Shown piece after piece: positions 25,314-36,770 of a DNA stretch of 64,000 nucleotides. Each line of letters opens with the position of its first letter. The stretch's first letter is position 1. This stretch comes from Dolomedes plantarius (Eukaryota; Arthropoda; Arachnida; Araneae; Dolomedidae): contig OU015490.1 of NCBI GenBank assembly GCA_907164885.2, positions 210,223,443 through 210,287,442 of the forward strand, read 5' to 3'. A program made the translations under genes and the position numbers. Under the pieces are notes generated by a model. The model had not been told where the DNA came from and made no database searches. It saw only the letters and a program-made list of their open reading frames with translations.

Positions 25314-26722
25314 CACTGCTGGCCACTGTAAATGCAACACCCTGAAGGAAACATGCAAAAAACATGAAATTTACAACATGCTTTAGTGGAGGTGAGATAT
25401 GCAAATGATTAGAATTTCAGCGCAGACGCTCATCACGCGCGCCTGTGGCGCCACTTCAAAGCGCTATTTAACGCTTGGAGATTTCGACGATTTCCAGTTC
25501 GGCAATTGTGTTTTTCTTGTGGTTTTCTCAAAAAAACGATCAATTATGCCTCGTCGAAAACAGCGATCATCTTTTGATCAAGTATCCGAGTTCGACAGAG
25601 GAAGGATAGTGGCCAACCGAGATTGTGGATTATCTTTCAGAGAAATCGGTAGTCGTGTTGGACGAAATCAAACAACTGTAATGCGGATATGTGATCGTTG
25701 GATGCAGGAGGGTACGACGGACCGGCGTGTTCGATCGCATCCACCTCAGCGCACCACTTCACGTGATGACAGGCAAATTGTGCTCATGGCAGTGACGGAT
25801 CGCTCAGTCACATCACGAACCATAGCACAGCACATGCAGTCTGTAACGCATCATCCAGTGTCTGCGCGTACGATTCGATGCCGTTTACAGCAGAGTGGTC
25901 TGTCCGCAAGACGTCCATTGCTTTGTCTACCCTTGACGCAGAACCACAGATGTCTCCGCCGCCAATGGTGCGATGACAGAAGGATGTGGACGGCAGAATG
26001 GAATGAAATTGTCTTTACTGACGAGTCACGCTTCTGTCTGTAACACCACAATGGTCGCATTCGAGTCTGGAGACACCGTGAAGAGAGGATGCTGAACAGC
26101 TGCGTTATGCACCGCCACACTGGTCCTGCACCGGGTATTATGGTATGGGGCGGTATTGGATATCACTCTCGCACACCTCTAGTACGCAAAGCCGGTACTT
26201 TAAACAGCCAGCGCTACATCTCCGAGGTGTTGGAGCCAGTTGTCCTTCCTTACCGTCAGGGCTTGTCTACATCCATATTTCAACAGGATAATACGCGACC
26301 ACACGTGGCATGCATTGTCCAACGGTTCTTCGTCAATCGCCAGATTGAATTGCTTCCCTGGCCGCCTCCCTCTCCGGATCTTTCGCCGATAGAAAACATG
26401 TGGTCCATGGTTGCTCTACGATTGACCCAGATTCCATCCCCAGCTGCCACAGCAGATCAACTTTGGCAACGTGGGGAAGCTGCTTGGTCTGCTGTACCCC
26501 AAGAACTCATCCAAAGTCTCTTTGAATCAATGCCGATGCGTGTGGCAGCGGTGATCTCCAACAATGGCGGCTACTCTGGCTACTGATTTTGGCAGGAACC
26601 ACACTTCACAGAAGTCTATAAATTTAATCATTTGATACTTGGTCAACATGTTATCTACAAAATAAATTTTGTTGTGATATAACTTGTCTTTCTTGGTGTT
26701 GCAATTTGGGTGTCCAGCAGTG
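25314..26722 (+). mobile_element. Tc1 element of a second family (1409 bp)
   Basis: The ends are inverted repeats of about 28 bp: 'cactgctggccactgtaaat' at the left and 'cactgctggacacccaaatt' read from the right. TA flanks both sides (25312-25313, 26723-26724). The inside holds a nearly full-length Tc1 transposase gene of a different family from copies A-C (different TIRs, different protein). Confidence 0.95.
25546..26586 (+). pseudogene. Tc1 transposase (DD34E), one nonsense codon
   Basis: I chose the start at 25546 (MPRRKQRSSF) because Tc1 proteins begin this way; an in-frame ATG at 25399 would add 49 unlikely residues. The protein would be 346 codons. HTH regions (LSFREIGSRVG; HPVSARTIRCRL), catalytic FTDESRF, QQDNTRPH and SPIENMW are all present, with 34 residues between the second Asp and the Glu. 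Codon 166 (26041-26043) is TAA just after the first catalytic Asp; CAA is the likely ancestral codon. The frame is otherwise open to the stop, so this copy was disabled recently or only by this change. A TATTTAA at 25465 may be its core promoter. Confidence 0.92.
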
Positions 26723-26724
26723 TA

Positions 26725-28261
26725 ATTTAATTATTTGACTAGTTTGTATAAATTCCAAAATGACAGAACTAGACATTTTGTTCCATTCTAAAACCATCAA
26801 AAAGCGTATAAATGATTGATTGAAAACCATTTAGACTTTTCTTGGTAGTATGTCACATTCAGATATATTGCAAATATTGAATGATTCCTGCGTGCAATGG
26901 ACGCTCTTTATGACCAGATGGTATGCCTCATCCTGTAACTATGTAAATACATGAAATCTAAACTGTAAGTAAGCACGTAAAAGCTGAAAAATACTATGTA
27001 AATACGTAAAAGTTAATAAATGTCTAATATCTGAAACGTAAATTCTAATAAATAATCTCCAAAGAACTCTAAGGAAATGTCGCGATCACAGTCAATAGTA
27101 ACTGAAGAAACACATTCCTAAAGAGCCTATCCATTATGGATTCATCTATAAAGTCTATAGGAACATTGCTTAGCTAGTTACGGATTAGTTATTGGATGTG
27201 AAAGTCGCTGAAGCATTCTTGTAAATTTGAGTGTTCTGCATTTAGACAATGATCTGAAAACCCTAACCGTGGCAAAAACCCATTTTCTGTAAACATAGAT
27301 TCCGCAGACAAGCGTTGGACGTTGTATTAGGTCTTTTGTATGGCTTAATATATAACATCCACTATCGTGTATGAATTACTGTAAAAATTTTCTAAAGGTT
27401 CCCGTGATGAAGTATTTCAACATATCTGCAAGAATAGGAACTAAATGCTTCTAACACGAACAACACGCAATATCTGTACTATACATGGAACCATCATGAT
27501 ATAGAATATAGTTATTTATTTTTGCTAATAATATACTGTTCGACTTTTAGGTTGACTTATTGATATAATAGTAGTTAGAAAAAATTCTCTTTACATTAAT
27601 AGGGTATTTCAATATGTCTTTGAAAATATATTTGTTTTTTTTCCAAGATTTTTATTAATTTATAATTAAACTTATTCCATATAGTCAAATTTATTCCGTA
27701 AATTAGGTTTGTTGTAGAACTAGTTCAAAAGGAAAAATAAAGCTAAGAAAACTTTTTTATTAGTGAAAGAATAGATTTATAAGCTACAAATAATTACATT
27801 GTTTCACAAGATGCTCATTGAATGAAGTTTCTAATGATGAAATTATTTTCTAATGGCGCGAAATAAACAAAAATAAAAGAAAAGTATAAAAAGTTAAATA
27901 AAGGAAACAGGACGTACTAATTGCCCAATGCTCTGATCTTCTAATATCGGTTACAGAGGTCCCGTGTCGACTGTGCCTCTTAAGTTTAGAGGTGAGTAAT
28001 GTCCATAACTTGTGGTTTATCACTATTAGGTTGAATAGACTCTTAGAATTATCATGAGGCTTTTTTTTGTTTAGAAGCAACCATGGTCAGTAAAAAGCCT
28101 GATCCTGTGGTACCACATACTTCCTTGGGAAATCTGGATTAAATGCACTATTAGCAACCCATACCTTATTAGATATTCCATACCTTATTAGATATTCTTG
28201 ATAAAACGGGTCCCTCAATTTCTTCCGGATAAATGCCCTTTATAGAATTATAGAGGAAGTA
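26725..28261. other. Nothing recognised
   Basis: AT-rich sequence with no supported exon or element. Confidence 0.5.
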
Positions 28262-29771
28262 TGCCGAATATGAGACCAAGCCTAATAGGAGATCCCAGCT
28301 TACAGGACGTATGAAGTGCTGCCGCCTGGCGACTGGAGCGTAAAACAGCCAATAAAGTCTATTGCATCATTTGTAATCAGTGAGTCAGTCAAGTGTTTGC
28401 AAGGGAATACAAAGTTGCAGTATTTTTTTTCTGAATGTGTGATCGTTGACTCTTTGCATCACCATTTTTATTGGCTGTTTTCACCTTCAAGGTAAGACTC
28501 TTATTAAAACTGTTAGTATTGGAAAGGTACCTATAAATGAGGAGTGAAAACACGTCTGTTTGTTTTTCAGCTAACGTCGATCCTAACATAAAAAATTCGT
28601 TGGCGTGTTCAACAACATGGTCGGGCCCAATATGAGACTCCAATATGAGAAGTATGCCTAATATGAGATAGGGTCTCATAATAGGCATTTTTGTTTTCAC
28701 TCTCACGGCCTTGTTTCCTCTGAAGCTGCAGATGCAATGACGCCCAGGCGAAATCCACAACCATGTAGCAGTAGTGACAACGTGGAAGATATTGATCAAA
28801 CAACAAGTTCAATCCAGTTCATAGTGACTCATGGATAAATAAATCCCTTGTCTACGTTGCCTGACAAAACACCTCGAAAACAAGTAGGACCCGTAAAGCC
28901 GATTGATAGCATTAATAAAATGACTGGAGCATATTCGATATAAACTTTGTTTCCTACAAGAAAAAAAAAAGGAATATACCTAAAAGATAAGAAGTTAAAG
29001 GATAAACAAGGAAAAGAAGATGAATATAAAAATGAAAAGGATAAGGAAACAATAAAATGAAAATGAAAAGGAAAAGGGGTCCCTAAAAGAAGGAGAAAAT
29101 TAGGGATGGATGAAAATACAACACTAGTTAAAAAACAGAGCTATGATGATGTAACTATAGCTATGATGATATCAGCTGAATTGAAAATGATGAAAAACTT
29201 TCTCTGCATGACAGCAGTGATGATGGCATTGATGAAAATGACGCTGAATACCTTTTTTGGGGTTGTTTATTTTCAGAAGACAAACGGGGAGAGCAGTGGC
29301 GTCAATGTAAAAGTGTTTCAGGTGAGCCCATGAAGATTATGGAGCTGACGAACTTTTTATTTGTAAACAATGACAAAAGTTTGAATCTAAAAGCGAAAAG
29401 TAAACAAAACCTGTAGTGTAAACTACCTAATTTGGTTTAAATGACACTTTTCTTTTTCCTTATTAGTGTATATAGATAACTGTTATCTAATTATTGTGTA
29501 CAGTTTTGTTTTTACGAACTTTTTAGTATTTCTAATTAATATTTAGAGTTGTAGAGTGGGACTCTCATATTAGGACTACTTTTTTCAGACCCCAAAAATT
29601 TAACACTTGCGTTTATAATTTCATACAACAAAATTGTAAGGTTATTTTCATTTTCTGTCATTTTTATATGTAGTAATATATATGCATTAAAAGGATATCA
29701 ATTTGGTACTATAATCCCTCACTTACTTTTATAGTTATATATGAAAATCAAAAGTGGTCTCATATTCGACA
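28262..29771 (+). mobile_element. pogo/Tigger-like element, decayed (1510 bp)
   Basis: Inverted ends 'tgccgaatatgagacc' (left) and 'tgtcgaatatgagacc' (right, minus strand) are flanked by TA (28260-28261, 29772-29773). The plus strand between them encodes a decayed C-terminal region like that of pogo/Tigger-type transposases. 'atatgagac'-like phrases are repeated inside, including a palindrome at about 28652-28688. The DDE catalytic domain is not seen, so the copy is deleted internally. Confidence 0.6.
28725..29410 (+). pseudogene. pogo-like transposase C-terminal tail with Zn-finger-like segment
   Basis: The reading passes through several frame changes. It contains a Ser/Pro-rich linker (TPRRNPQPCSSSDNVED), a long Lys/Glu-rich basic stretch (about 28985-29100), then an acidic run and a segment LFSEDKRGEQWRQCK followed in another frame by AHEDYGADELFICK. 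In many pogo/jerky-type transposases the C-terminus ends in a PHD-like finger with the pattern C-x2-C, E-W-x-x-C, W-x-H, F-x-C; these pieces fit that layout loosely. Several expected Cys are missing. No catalytic residues remain. A host origin cannot be excluded. Confidence 0.45.
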
Positions 29772-29773
29772 TA

Positions 29774-30709
29774 GTTACCATATGCTATCGACCTACACGG
29801 GATCTCCGATAACACATCACGGGATTCATGAATTAGTAATTAGAAAAAAAAAATCTTTCCATAGTAAGTCCATCGAAAAGATAAAACTAAAAATTGTGCT
29901 TCTGAATACTCATGAGATAAATAAGTGTGTCGCGATATTCCTTTATGGAATACTATCAAACATTCTTTGACACGGAATATTAGACAGCTGTCATAAGAAA
30001 GACACACGGAGACCCTTAACCCCAGGGAATATGGATAATCGAGGGTAAATCATATTCAAAGAACGAGTACTAGAAATTCAGTTAAATAAACAGCTGTACA
30101 GAAAAAAAATTCGAAAAACTGTAAGGTATATATTTTAAATAATTATCTTGTGCTATAACATCAACTAAGTCTTTCAAAGCTTGAATACTGAATAAAACTA
30201 TCTCAAAGAGAAAAAATGAAATAAATAAACGATGATTAGAAGAAATAATGTGATTTATGAAAACATTTGTTAATATTTAATGAATAGAAAATGAAAATAA
30301 ACTCCTTTTTAATAAAACAAACCCTACAAATAATAATTTTATGGATTAAAAAAATAACTAGATTATTTTATTGAACACATTACTTATAATTTTAAAAATG
30401 TTCTTATTGATTAACATCTAAACATTAACCTTTTTATGTGCACAAGCTTCGTTAAAACTTTACCATAGCGACTCAGTTTATAGAGACATGTATTATCAAT
30501 TTTCCGTAACAATTTTATCTTCCGTCCAGTGATAATATTCAAAGGAAATGCTTTAATGTCAATATTGAATTCAAAGTATGTAAAAATAAAAAATAAAAAT
30601 TCTTAGAAATGAATATTTTGCAAGATGAATGGACAGGATGTTCAATAGATTGTTTAATATTTAAATTTTCAATGCATTATACTACATTGCAAGTGTATTT
30701 ATTTTGTTA
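29774..30709. other. Nothing recognised
   Basis: AT-rich DNA; short frames only. Confidence 0.5.
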
Positions 30710-30711
30710 TA

Positions 30712-31220
30712 CAGGAAGAGGCAGAATGGATTGTCGTATATCTGAAGAGGATAAGTAAGGAAGTGATGGTGGTGGTAGGTGGCAAAAGTTCGGATGTAAT
30801 GTCTAGTTGTCAGTAGTGACCATTAGCTGGTCCGGTGAACATCGCGGTTTCGATATGGAGGCTCTCTTTTGAAACAACGAAATACGTTACTCTCCTGCGA
30901 AGGGTTTCAAATGCGAGATAATGAGGGTTTACATTACCAAGGAAACCAATTTGGTCGAATTTTGAAAATTTTCAACGAGTCCTATTCGTGCGTAATTTGC
31001 CACCATTTTCTCAGACTGATGGAGATAACAGAGTCATGGAAAATTTTAGAGAATAGCTACGGCTGTGCACCGCAAATAACGAGAATCTGAGTAATGTAAT
31101 TTTCCAAACCTAGGAAAAAAACAGATAGCACATTTCGAAAATATACATCTTTTACAGTAAATTGTTTCGTTCGTGTTTTATTACGTTTTTAAATGTGGGA
31201 GTCCTTTCTGCCGCACTTTG
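30712..31220 (+). mobile_element. DUF4817-type mariner relative, copy 1 (deleted)
   Basis: The left end 'caggaagaggcagaatggat' and right end (minus strand) 'caaagtgcggcagaaaggac' are imperfect inverted repeats matching those of the copies at 38771 and 48677. TA precedes the left end (30710-30711); the right flank is GA. Inside, the frame from 30822 reads ISWSGEHRGFDMEALF then a stop: the N-terminus of this transposase family with the start codon changed from ATG to ATT. Most of the DDE domain is deleted. About 509 bp remain. Confidence 0.7.
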
Positions 31221-31229
31221 GAGTATAGA

Positions 31230-33510
31230 ATCATTTAATTCAATATCTTATACATAGTTCATGGTATTTTTATATTTATAAATTTCCTGAACACATTACT
31301 CTTACACACGTACTAAATGGTTTTCAAGTTTATTGTATCAAACATTTAATCGCAGATCTAATGTTTAACAATTCAATTGGAATAATTCCAGTAACTCTTT
31401 CACTCCCTTCAGAAACTTTGCTCTGGATACGTAAAATTTCGCTGTCAAAACGTCGAAACAAAGGTACAAATTATTTAGATAAATTCTAGCTGGAGAGTAG
31501 GAAAATATAAGGTGGGAAAGCCAGAATAAATTATTAATAATGTGATTAATCAGATTATCTGATCCGCGAAAAGTTTTATTGACGTACTTTATTGTAACAG
31601 AGGACACCTACCACGATATTTGAAATGCATCAGCAGAAAAGATATTAAATTTTGTTAAATTTTATACCATTGAAATAGACTACATAGTCATTTAATTAAA
31701 ATTTCTTTAATTTATTCATAGAGTATATATGTCTATAGACTTACTGAACACTTTTTTCTTCGACATGAACAAATTAATTACTAATATTATTCTATTAAAC
31801 TACTCAAAAGTAGATCTAATAGTAAAATAAATATTTGAAACTATTCCAATAACTCTTGCACAAACTTTGCTCTGGATCAATAAAAGTTTGCTGTCAAAAC
31901 GTCATAACAAGGGTTACAAGTATTTAGAATAATTGAAATTGAATAGAATAAAAATAAAAGGTAGGGAACCTAGAATAATTATTAATAATCGGATTAATCA
32001 GATTATCTGGTCCCTTAAATGTATTTTTATTGTATTTCATTATAAAAGACTACATTTTACAAGATATTTCATTTGTATGAACAAAAAAAAATATATATAC
32101 TGTAACCACCGCTTATATTGATCATTGGTTATAAGAATCAACGGTTTATAAGAATCAATATCACAGAAACAAAAACAAATGCATTATTTCCATGTTAAAA
32201 TTTTCACTTTAAAGAATCAATCCACCGGTTTTAAGAATCAGTTTACACTCTTCGCTTTCCTTTCATTTTTCCAAAAAAGCCACTTAAACCCTCCAAAGGT
32301 ACGAAGTTTTTTCTTTATTCTTTTTAAAAGTAAGAGTGATAAAATGGGATGGAATTCACTCGTCAAATGCGTCCCTTTCTTTGTTAAACATAACATAATA
32401 GTTTCCTCTTAAACGCTTTAGCTAAACACTGTCCTATTAGCTTGACCCAGGGGCATCCTACCCATGCGGATCCGATTTCCATTTTCTCCACTGACAAACA
32501 AAGACAGGGACTCTTTTTTCCAACATCCCACATCCTGGTTGAGGCTTCCTGAACCTTGAAACACATAAATCTTCGGGGAAGTGTCCACTATCACTTAGGA
32601 AAACGTGACATTATTAGATTCAGCACGTTATCAAACCGTGAAACGTAAGCTAGAAGGTGAATCTTGGCCTGAGACTATTGGTATTGAAAGAGGTATAAAC
32701 AGCCTACTGTAAACTTAATTACGTCAAACTACCATAGAAAACTTTTTCTTGCACCCTTCCTGTAGTGGAAATGTTAAACTGTTAGGCAGGTATGTTGTAA
32801 CAAATATTGGATTTTTTCTTCTCTTACTATAATCATGTGTATCTACTTATAGGTATAGAAATTTAAGCAATTAATTTTATTAAAAATAATTTTAATAAAA
32901 GATAATTAACGTAAATTAAAGAGTATTTTATTGTAAATTATCTAATATATGTATATATAGGTGTGTGTGTTCCTGTCCAAAAACCTAAATTTCGGCTATA
33001 AGATTCAACCGCTTATAAGAATAAAAAACAGTAATAACAAACGTGATTCTTATAAGCGGAAATCACTGTATTTTGTTAAATTGTACACATTTAGAATAGT
33101 TTATACATTCATTTAATTCAAAGTTTTTTAATTTGTTCATAGAGTACTTATGTTTATACAGTTACTGAACACTTTATTCTTACACATGAACTAAATGATT
33201 CCATGGATTATTGTATCAAACTATTTAAAAGCAGAACTAATAATAAACAATTTATTTGGAATTACTCCAATAACTCTTGCGCAAACTTTGCTCTGGATCA
33301 ATAAAGTTTTGCTGTCAAAACGTCAAAACAATGGTTCAAATTATTTAGATATATTCTAAGCGAAGGAAAGGAAAATAAAAGGTGGGAAAATTAGAATAAA
33401 TTACGAATAATAGGATTAATCAGATTATCCAGTCGACTAAACGTTTTATTTTCGTACTTCATTATAAAAGAGCGGATCTACTATAATATCTTAATTCTAG
33501 AAAATAAAGA
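31230..33510. repeat. Three-copy repeat, ~400 bp unit, split by a MITE
   Basis: The same phrases ('atttaattcaa', 'catagagtactta', 'tactgaacact', 'aactttgctctggat', 'gctgtcaaaacgtc', 'attaatcagattat') occur in order at 31240-31620, 31690-32070 and 33110-33470. The middle copy is cut at 32099 by a 969-bp TIR element and resumes at 33069. Short frames inside are incidental. Confidence 0.8.
32100..33068. mobile_element. pogo/Tigger-type non-autonomous element (969 bp)
   Basis: Left end 'ctgtaaccaccgcttatatt' and right end (minus strand) 'cagtgatttccgcttataag' are inverted, with TA on both sides (32098-32099, 33069-33070). Subterminal repeats of the type 'ttataagaatcaac' occur at both ends. CAGT-type termini with a 'cgcttataa' core are seen in pogo/Tigger elements. 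No transposase domain was recognised. The flanks rejoin the ~400 bp repeat cleanly. Confidence 0.7.
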
Positions 33511-34637
33511 AATATGATTTAATGTATATTTGTTTTACAAAATCTTTATAAATATAATTCGATGGTTATAGCAAGGATTGATGTATAGCCTTCTCAGACC
33601 TGAGACAAAAATAAAAGTTGGTATTTTGTAAAAGGTACGTAAATAGTTGTTATGTCATTATGAAGTAGAAATGGGGCATTTATATTTTTCCTTTTAAAAA
33701 TATAGGGACTAGGGGGCATGTATCAAATATCATACATCAGGGCCGAGACACTACAATAATTTTTTTTAAATATTAGGTAAGACTGTTTCAATTACTTACT
33801 TCTGAGTTTGTATCACACAATATATAAATTAGATGAATGCTGCATGAAAAATAAGCATAATCGGTCTGCTATATTAACTTTATATGGTTTTGTTATTCTT
33901 CATGAAAGCATTTAAAACACTTTTTTGACGCTGCGAAACATAAAAACACCTTGCATTCTGTACACTGTATATTGGTTAAGACCGAGCACTTATCATTTCT
34001 GCATCTGCTTCGATGGGTCCTATCCCCAATAATTTCTGACATGTGTCTAGCCTATTTGCTATGTGCTGTTTCGTGCGATATGTGTAAAAATTTGTAAAAA
34101 TGTAAAGCTAACACTTCAGCTGAAGATTTTAACTCTAGAAATAGTGATTTTATCAACTTTCAAAACCGACGCAAACGTAACTCAAAAAACAGACTTAAAA
34201 AACGCTGACAAAAAACACACAACACACACAAATATAAACTGATTTGATGCCATAGGGACCCTTTGTATCACATGTGTTACAAAAAGTTTAACAAGTTAAT
34301 ATGCATTAAAATTTCAAAGAAAGTTTCTTTTGTTGATATAAATAAGTAACTCGTACATATACAACGAAAATGAATATTTTAAAATGTGTTTAATATTTGT
34401 ATTATTAAGAAATAAAAAAACGTGTTTCGATAGCGTGCAGACACCGTGCTTTGATTCAAAGACACTACTACAAACACGGTCGTGGAAGAGTACTGCCGCC
34501 TGTTGACTTTAACCCTTGCCTGTTGACTTTAACCCTTATACACCGGGGTGTCATAATTCTCATCTTAATAGTAAATGTTTTTATCATAATATAGGTAATT
34601 TAAAATATCGTACATGTGGAAATCGAAGATGTAACTC
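33511..34637. other. Nothing recognised; small tandem duplication near 34500
   Basis: 'cctgttgactttaaccctt' is duplicated head to tail at about 34499-34540. No gene is supported. Confidence 0.5.
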
Positions 34638-34790
34638 ATCGATGTGAACAGCAATATCGATATATACATGAAAAGAGCACGTGATAGAGGATATCCTAGT
34701 AAATTTCTGAAAGATATATTGACTAAGTTTTTTAGTGTTTATAACTGTGACTGTAATGGGAATAAAATGGCTTTAACTGGTGTACGGTGA
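34638..34790 (+). pseudogene. Penelope-like RT tail, second fragment
   Basis: The frame reads IDVNSNIDIYMKRARDRGYP, SKFLKDILTKFF and ends at TGA 34788-34790. It aligns with the last part of the RT fragment ending at 23621 (MDVS...IDQGFPVNFLVSILTQFF). Only about 50 codons survive. The conserved 3' block follows, which supports the assignment. Confidence 0.6.
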
Positions 34791-35229
34791 GTGTGTTGTC
34801 TATATTGTTCGTTGTCTTTGGTAATGTGCCTTCTTTTGATTTTTTATATGTTTTACTGTGAGGATGGTTGCCGTTTTGGCAGTTATGTTTTCTTGTTCTA
34901 TTTTATTATTGGTTTCACTTCATAAGTACAGTTTTGTGTATTGCAGCGACCTCCGGGAGTGTTGCCTGGGCGTAAAAACCTTTTCTAACAGGAGTAAGGG
35001 GTCACAACTCCCCCGGTTTTTAACTGCAATGCCTTCATAATCTGTTGTTATTGGAAATTCTATCTGCTCTTGCTTTCAGCTCAGCTCCGTGCAATTTTGA
35101 TTTTTCATTCCGTATCCTATTTATACGGTATTTTTATCTCTTATATGGTACATTTTTGCGAGCAGCTTGGCGCCGTGGATAATGTATACCAATCTTGTTA
35201 TTTATTCTGTTCTAATTCAGCATTTGCAA

Positions 35230-35230
<1 letters not shown>
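34791..35230 (+). other. 3' region of the RT family, second copy
   Basis: 'cgacctccgggagtgttgcc' at about 34949 and the following 'ggggtcacaactcccc' match the block at 23938. The similarity fades before the AT tract at 35231. Confidence 0.55.

Positions 35231-35295
<65 letters not shown>
35231..35295. repeat. (TA)n tract left of Tc1-like copy B
   Basis: TA repeats run directly up to the transposon end; the last TA is the target duplication. Confidence 0.95.
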
Positions 35296-35296
<1 letters not shown>

Positions 35297-36705
35297 GCTC
35301 ATGGACAAAAAAATTAGCGCACCAAGAAATAATTGCGGGATCGTAACGAAACTTGCAATGAAGGTACATGTCGGGGAGATATGCAAATGATTAGAAATGC
35401 TGCGTGATTGCGCATTACGTATAGACGGTAGAGGGCGTTGAACATCGTACTCTGTGGAGTCTAAAACAGGTAACCAAAGCTTGTTTGAGTGTGCTGAATC
35501 ATTTACAAAGGAAAAGCTGAGATAGACATGCCATTGCGCCGTGTTCGAAGACAATATAAGCAGTTGTCGCAGTTTGAGAGGGGGAGAAATTTCGGGATGA
35601 TGGAAGCTGGGTGGTCAGCTAGGCGAGTAGCTCGTCAATTAGGCCGCTCTGATTGTGTTGTGAGGAGGTGTTGGGACCACTGGACCCGAGAGATGTCGTG
35701 TACACGAAGACCAGGCTCAGGACGCCCTCGACAGACCAGTCGTCGAGAAGACCGCCACATCGTAAGAAATGCACGCGTACAGCCAACTGTTTCATCGGCC
35801 GCAATCCAGGCACTGGTAGCACCTTCACTAGGGGCCTCTGTGTCTTCTCGATCCATACGAAGGCGCCTGGCTGAAGGACAGTTTGTATCGCGGCGCCCAT
35901 TACGTGTGCTGCCCTTGACGGCCACCCATCGATGCCTCCGTGTGGAGTTTTGCCGCTCACGAGGAAACTGGACTGCAGCGGAATGGAACCAGGTCGTCTT
36001 TAGCGACGAATCCAGATTCAATCTCGGCAGTGATGACAATCGTGTTCGTGTGTGGAGAGCCCGTGGTGAACGCTTCAATCCTGCCTTTGCTGTACAGCGA
36101 CACATCGCTCCCACAGCTGGTGTGATATTATGGGGTGCCATTGACTACAATACACGGTCACCCCTAGTATTGTTCCGTGGCACCATGACTGCCCAGCGGT
36201 ATGTTCATGAAATCCTGCAACCACATGTGTTGCCACTCATGCAACGGCTCCCAGGAGCAATTTTTCAACAAGACAATGCTCGGCCTCATACGGCAAGGGT
36301 GTCACAAGACTGTGTCCGCACTGTTACTACCCTTCCTTGGCCTACCCGTTCTCCAGATTTGTCTCCAATCGAGCATATCTGGGATCATTTGGGACGACGA
36401 GTTGGGCATCCCGCGAGTTTGAACGAACTAGAGGCAAGGTTACAGCAAATATGGAACGAAATATCTCAAGACATCATACAGAACGTGTATGACTCAATGC
36501 TCGATCGTATCGCATCGTGCATTCGCGCTAGAGGAGGTCCAACGGAGTATTAACTCCTCCGTTCTTTTGCCTTTTTCTCTGAAATAAATTATCCTTTTTC
36601 CTTGATTTTCTTATCATTTACTTATATCAAAGTAGTCATTACGTATGTAAAATTTCGTTTCAGTTTGACGACTCCTTCTTGGTGCACTAATTTGTTTGTC
36701 CATGA

Positions 36706-36708
<3 letters not shown>
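35296..36708 (+). mobile_element. Tc1-like element, copy B (1413 bp), intact gene
   Basis: The left end is cgctcatggacaaaaaaatt (one change from copy A) and the right end, read on the minus strand, is cactcatggacaaacaaatt. TA duplications lie at 35294-35295 and 36709-36710. The element sits in the middle of a TA microsatellite. This is the only one of the three copies with a complete transposase frame. Confidence 0.95.
35528..36553 (+). CDS. Tc1-like transposase, intact, DD32E spacing
   Basis: The 341-residue protein is of normal Tc1 length. It would bind the element's inverted repeats and cut and rejoin DNA at TA sites in the nucleus. Order: first HTH about residues 25-52 (SARRVARQLGR), AT-hook-like GRPR at about 65-68, second HTH about 90-115, and DDE domain about 150-290. 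Catalytic residues visible are D160 (VFSDESRF), D249 (QQDNARPH) and E282 (SPIEHIW). Only 32 residues separate D249 and E282, two fewer than the 34 of Tc1. The start at 35528 matches the ATG position in copies A and C. The upstream TATA box reads TCTAAAA at 35460-35466, so expression may be weak. Activity is unproven; substitutions such as ILWGAID for MVWGAIA may matter. Confidence 0.93.
   Translation: MPLRRVRRQYKQLSQFERGRNFGMMEAGWSARRVARQLGRSDCVVRRCWDHWTREMSCTRRPGSGRPRQTSRREDRHIVRNARVQPTVSSAAIQALVAPSLGASVSSRSIRRRLAEGQFVSRRPLRVLPLTATHRCLRVEFCRSRGNWTAAEWNQVVFSDESRFNLGSDDNRVRVWRARGERFNPAFAVQRHIAPTAGVILWGAIDYNTRSPLVLFRGTMTAQRYVHEILQPHVLPLMQRLPGAIFQQDNARPHTARVSQDCVRTVTTLPWPTRSPDLSPIEHIWDHLGRRVGHPASLNELEARLQQIWNEISQDIIQNVYDSMLDRIASCIRARGGPTEY

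Positions 36709-36767
<59 letters not shown>
36709..36767. repeat. (TA)n tract right of Tc1-like copy B
   Basis: This continues the tract interrupted by the transposon. Confidence 0.95.

Positions 36768-36770
<3 letters not shown>

Noticed and set aside
28389..28799. 136-codon minus-strand frame
   Set aside because: It opposes the better-supported pogo-like reading on the plus strand and has no recognisable motif.
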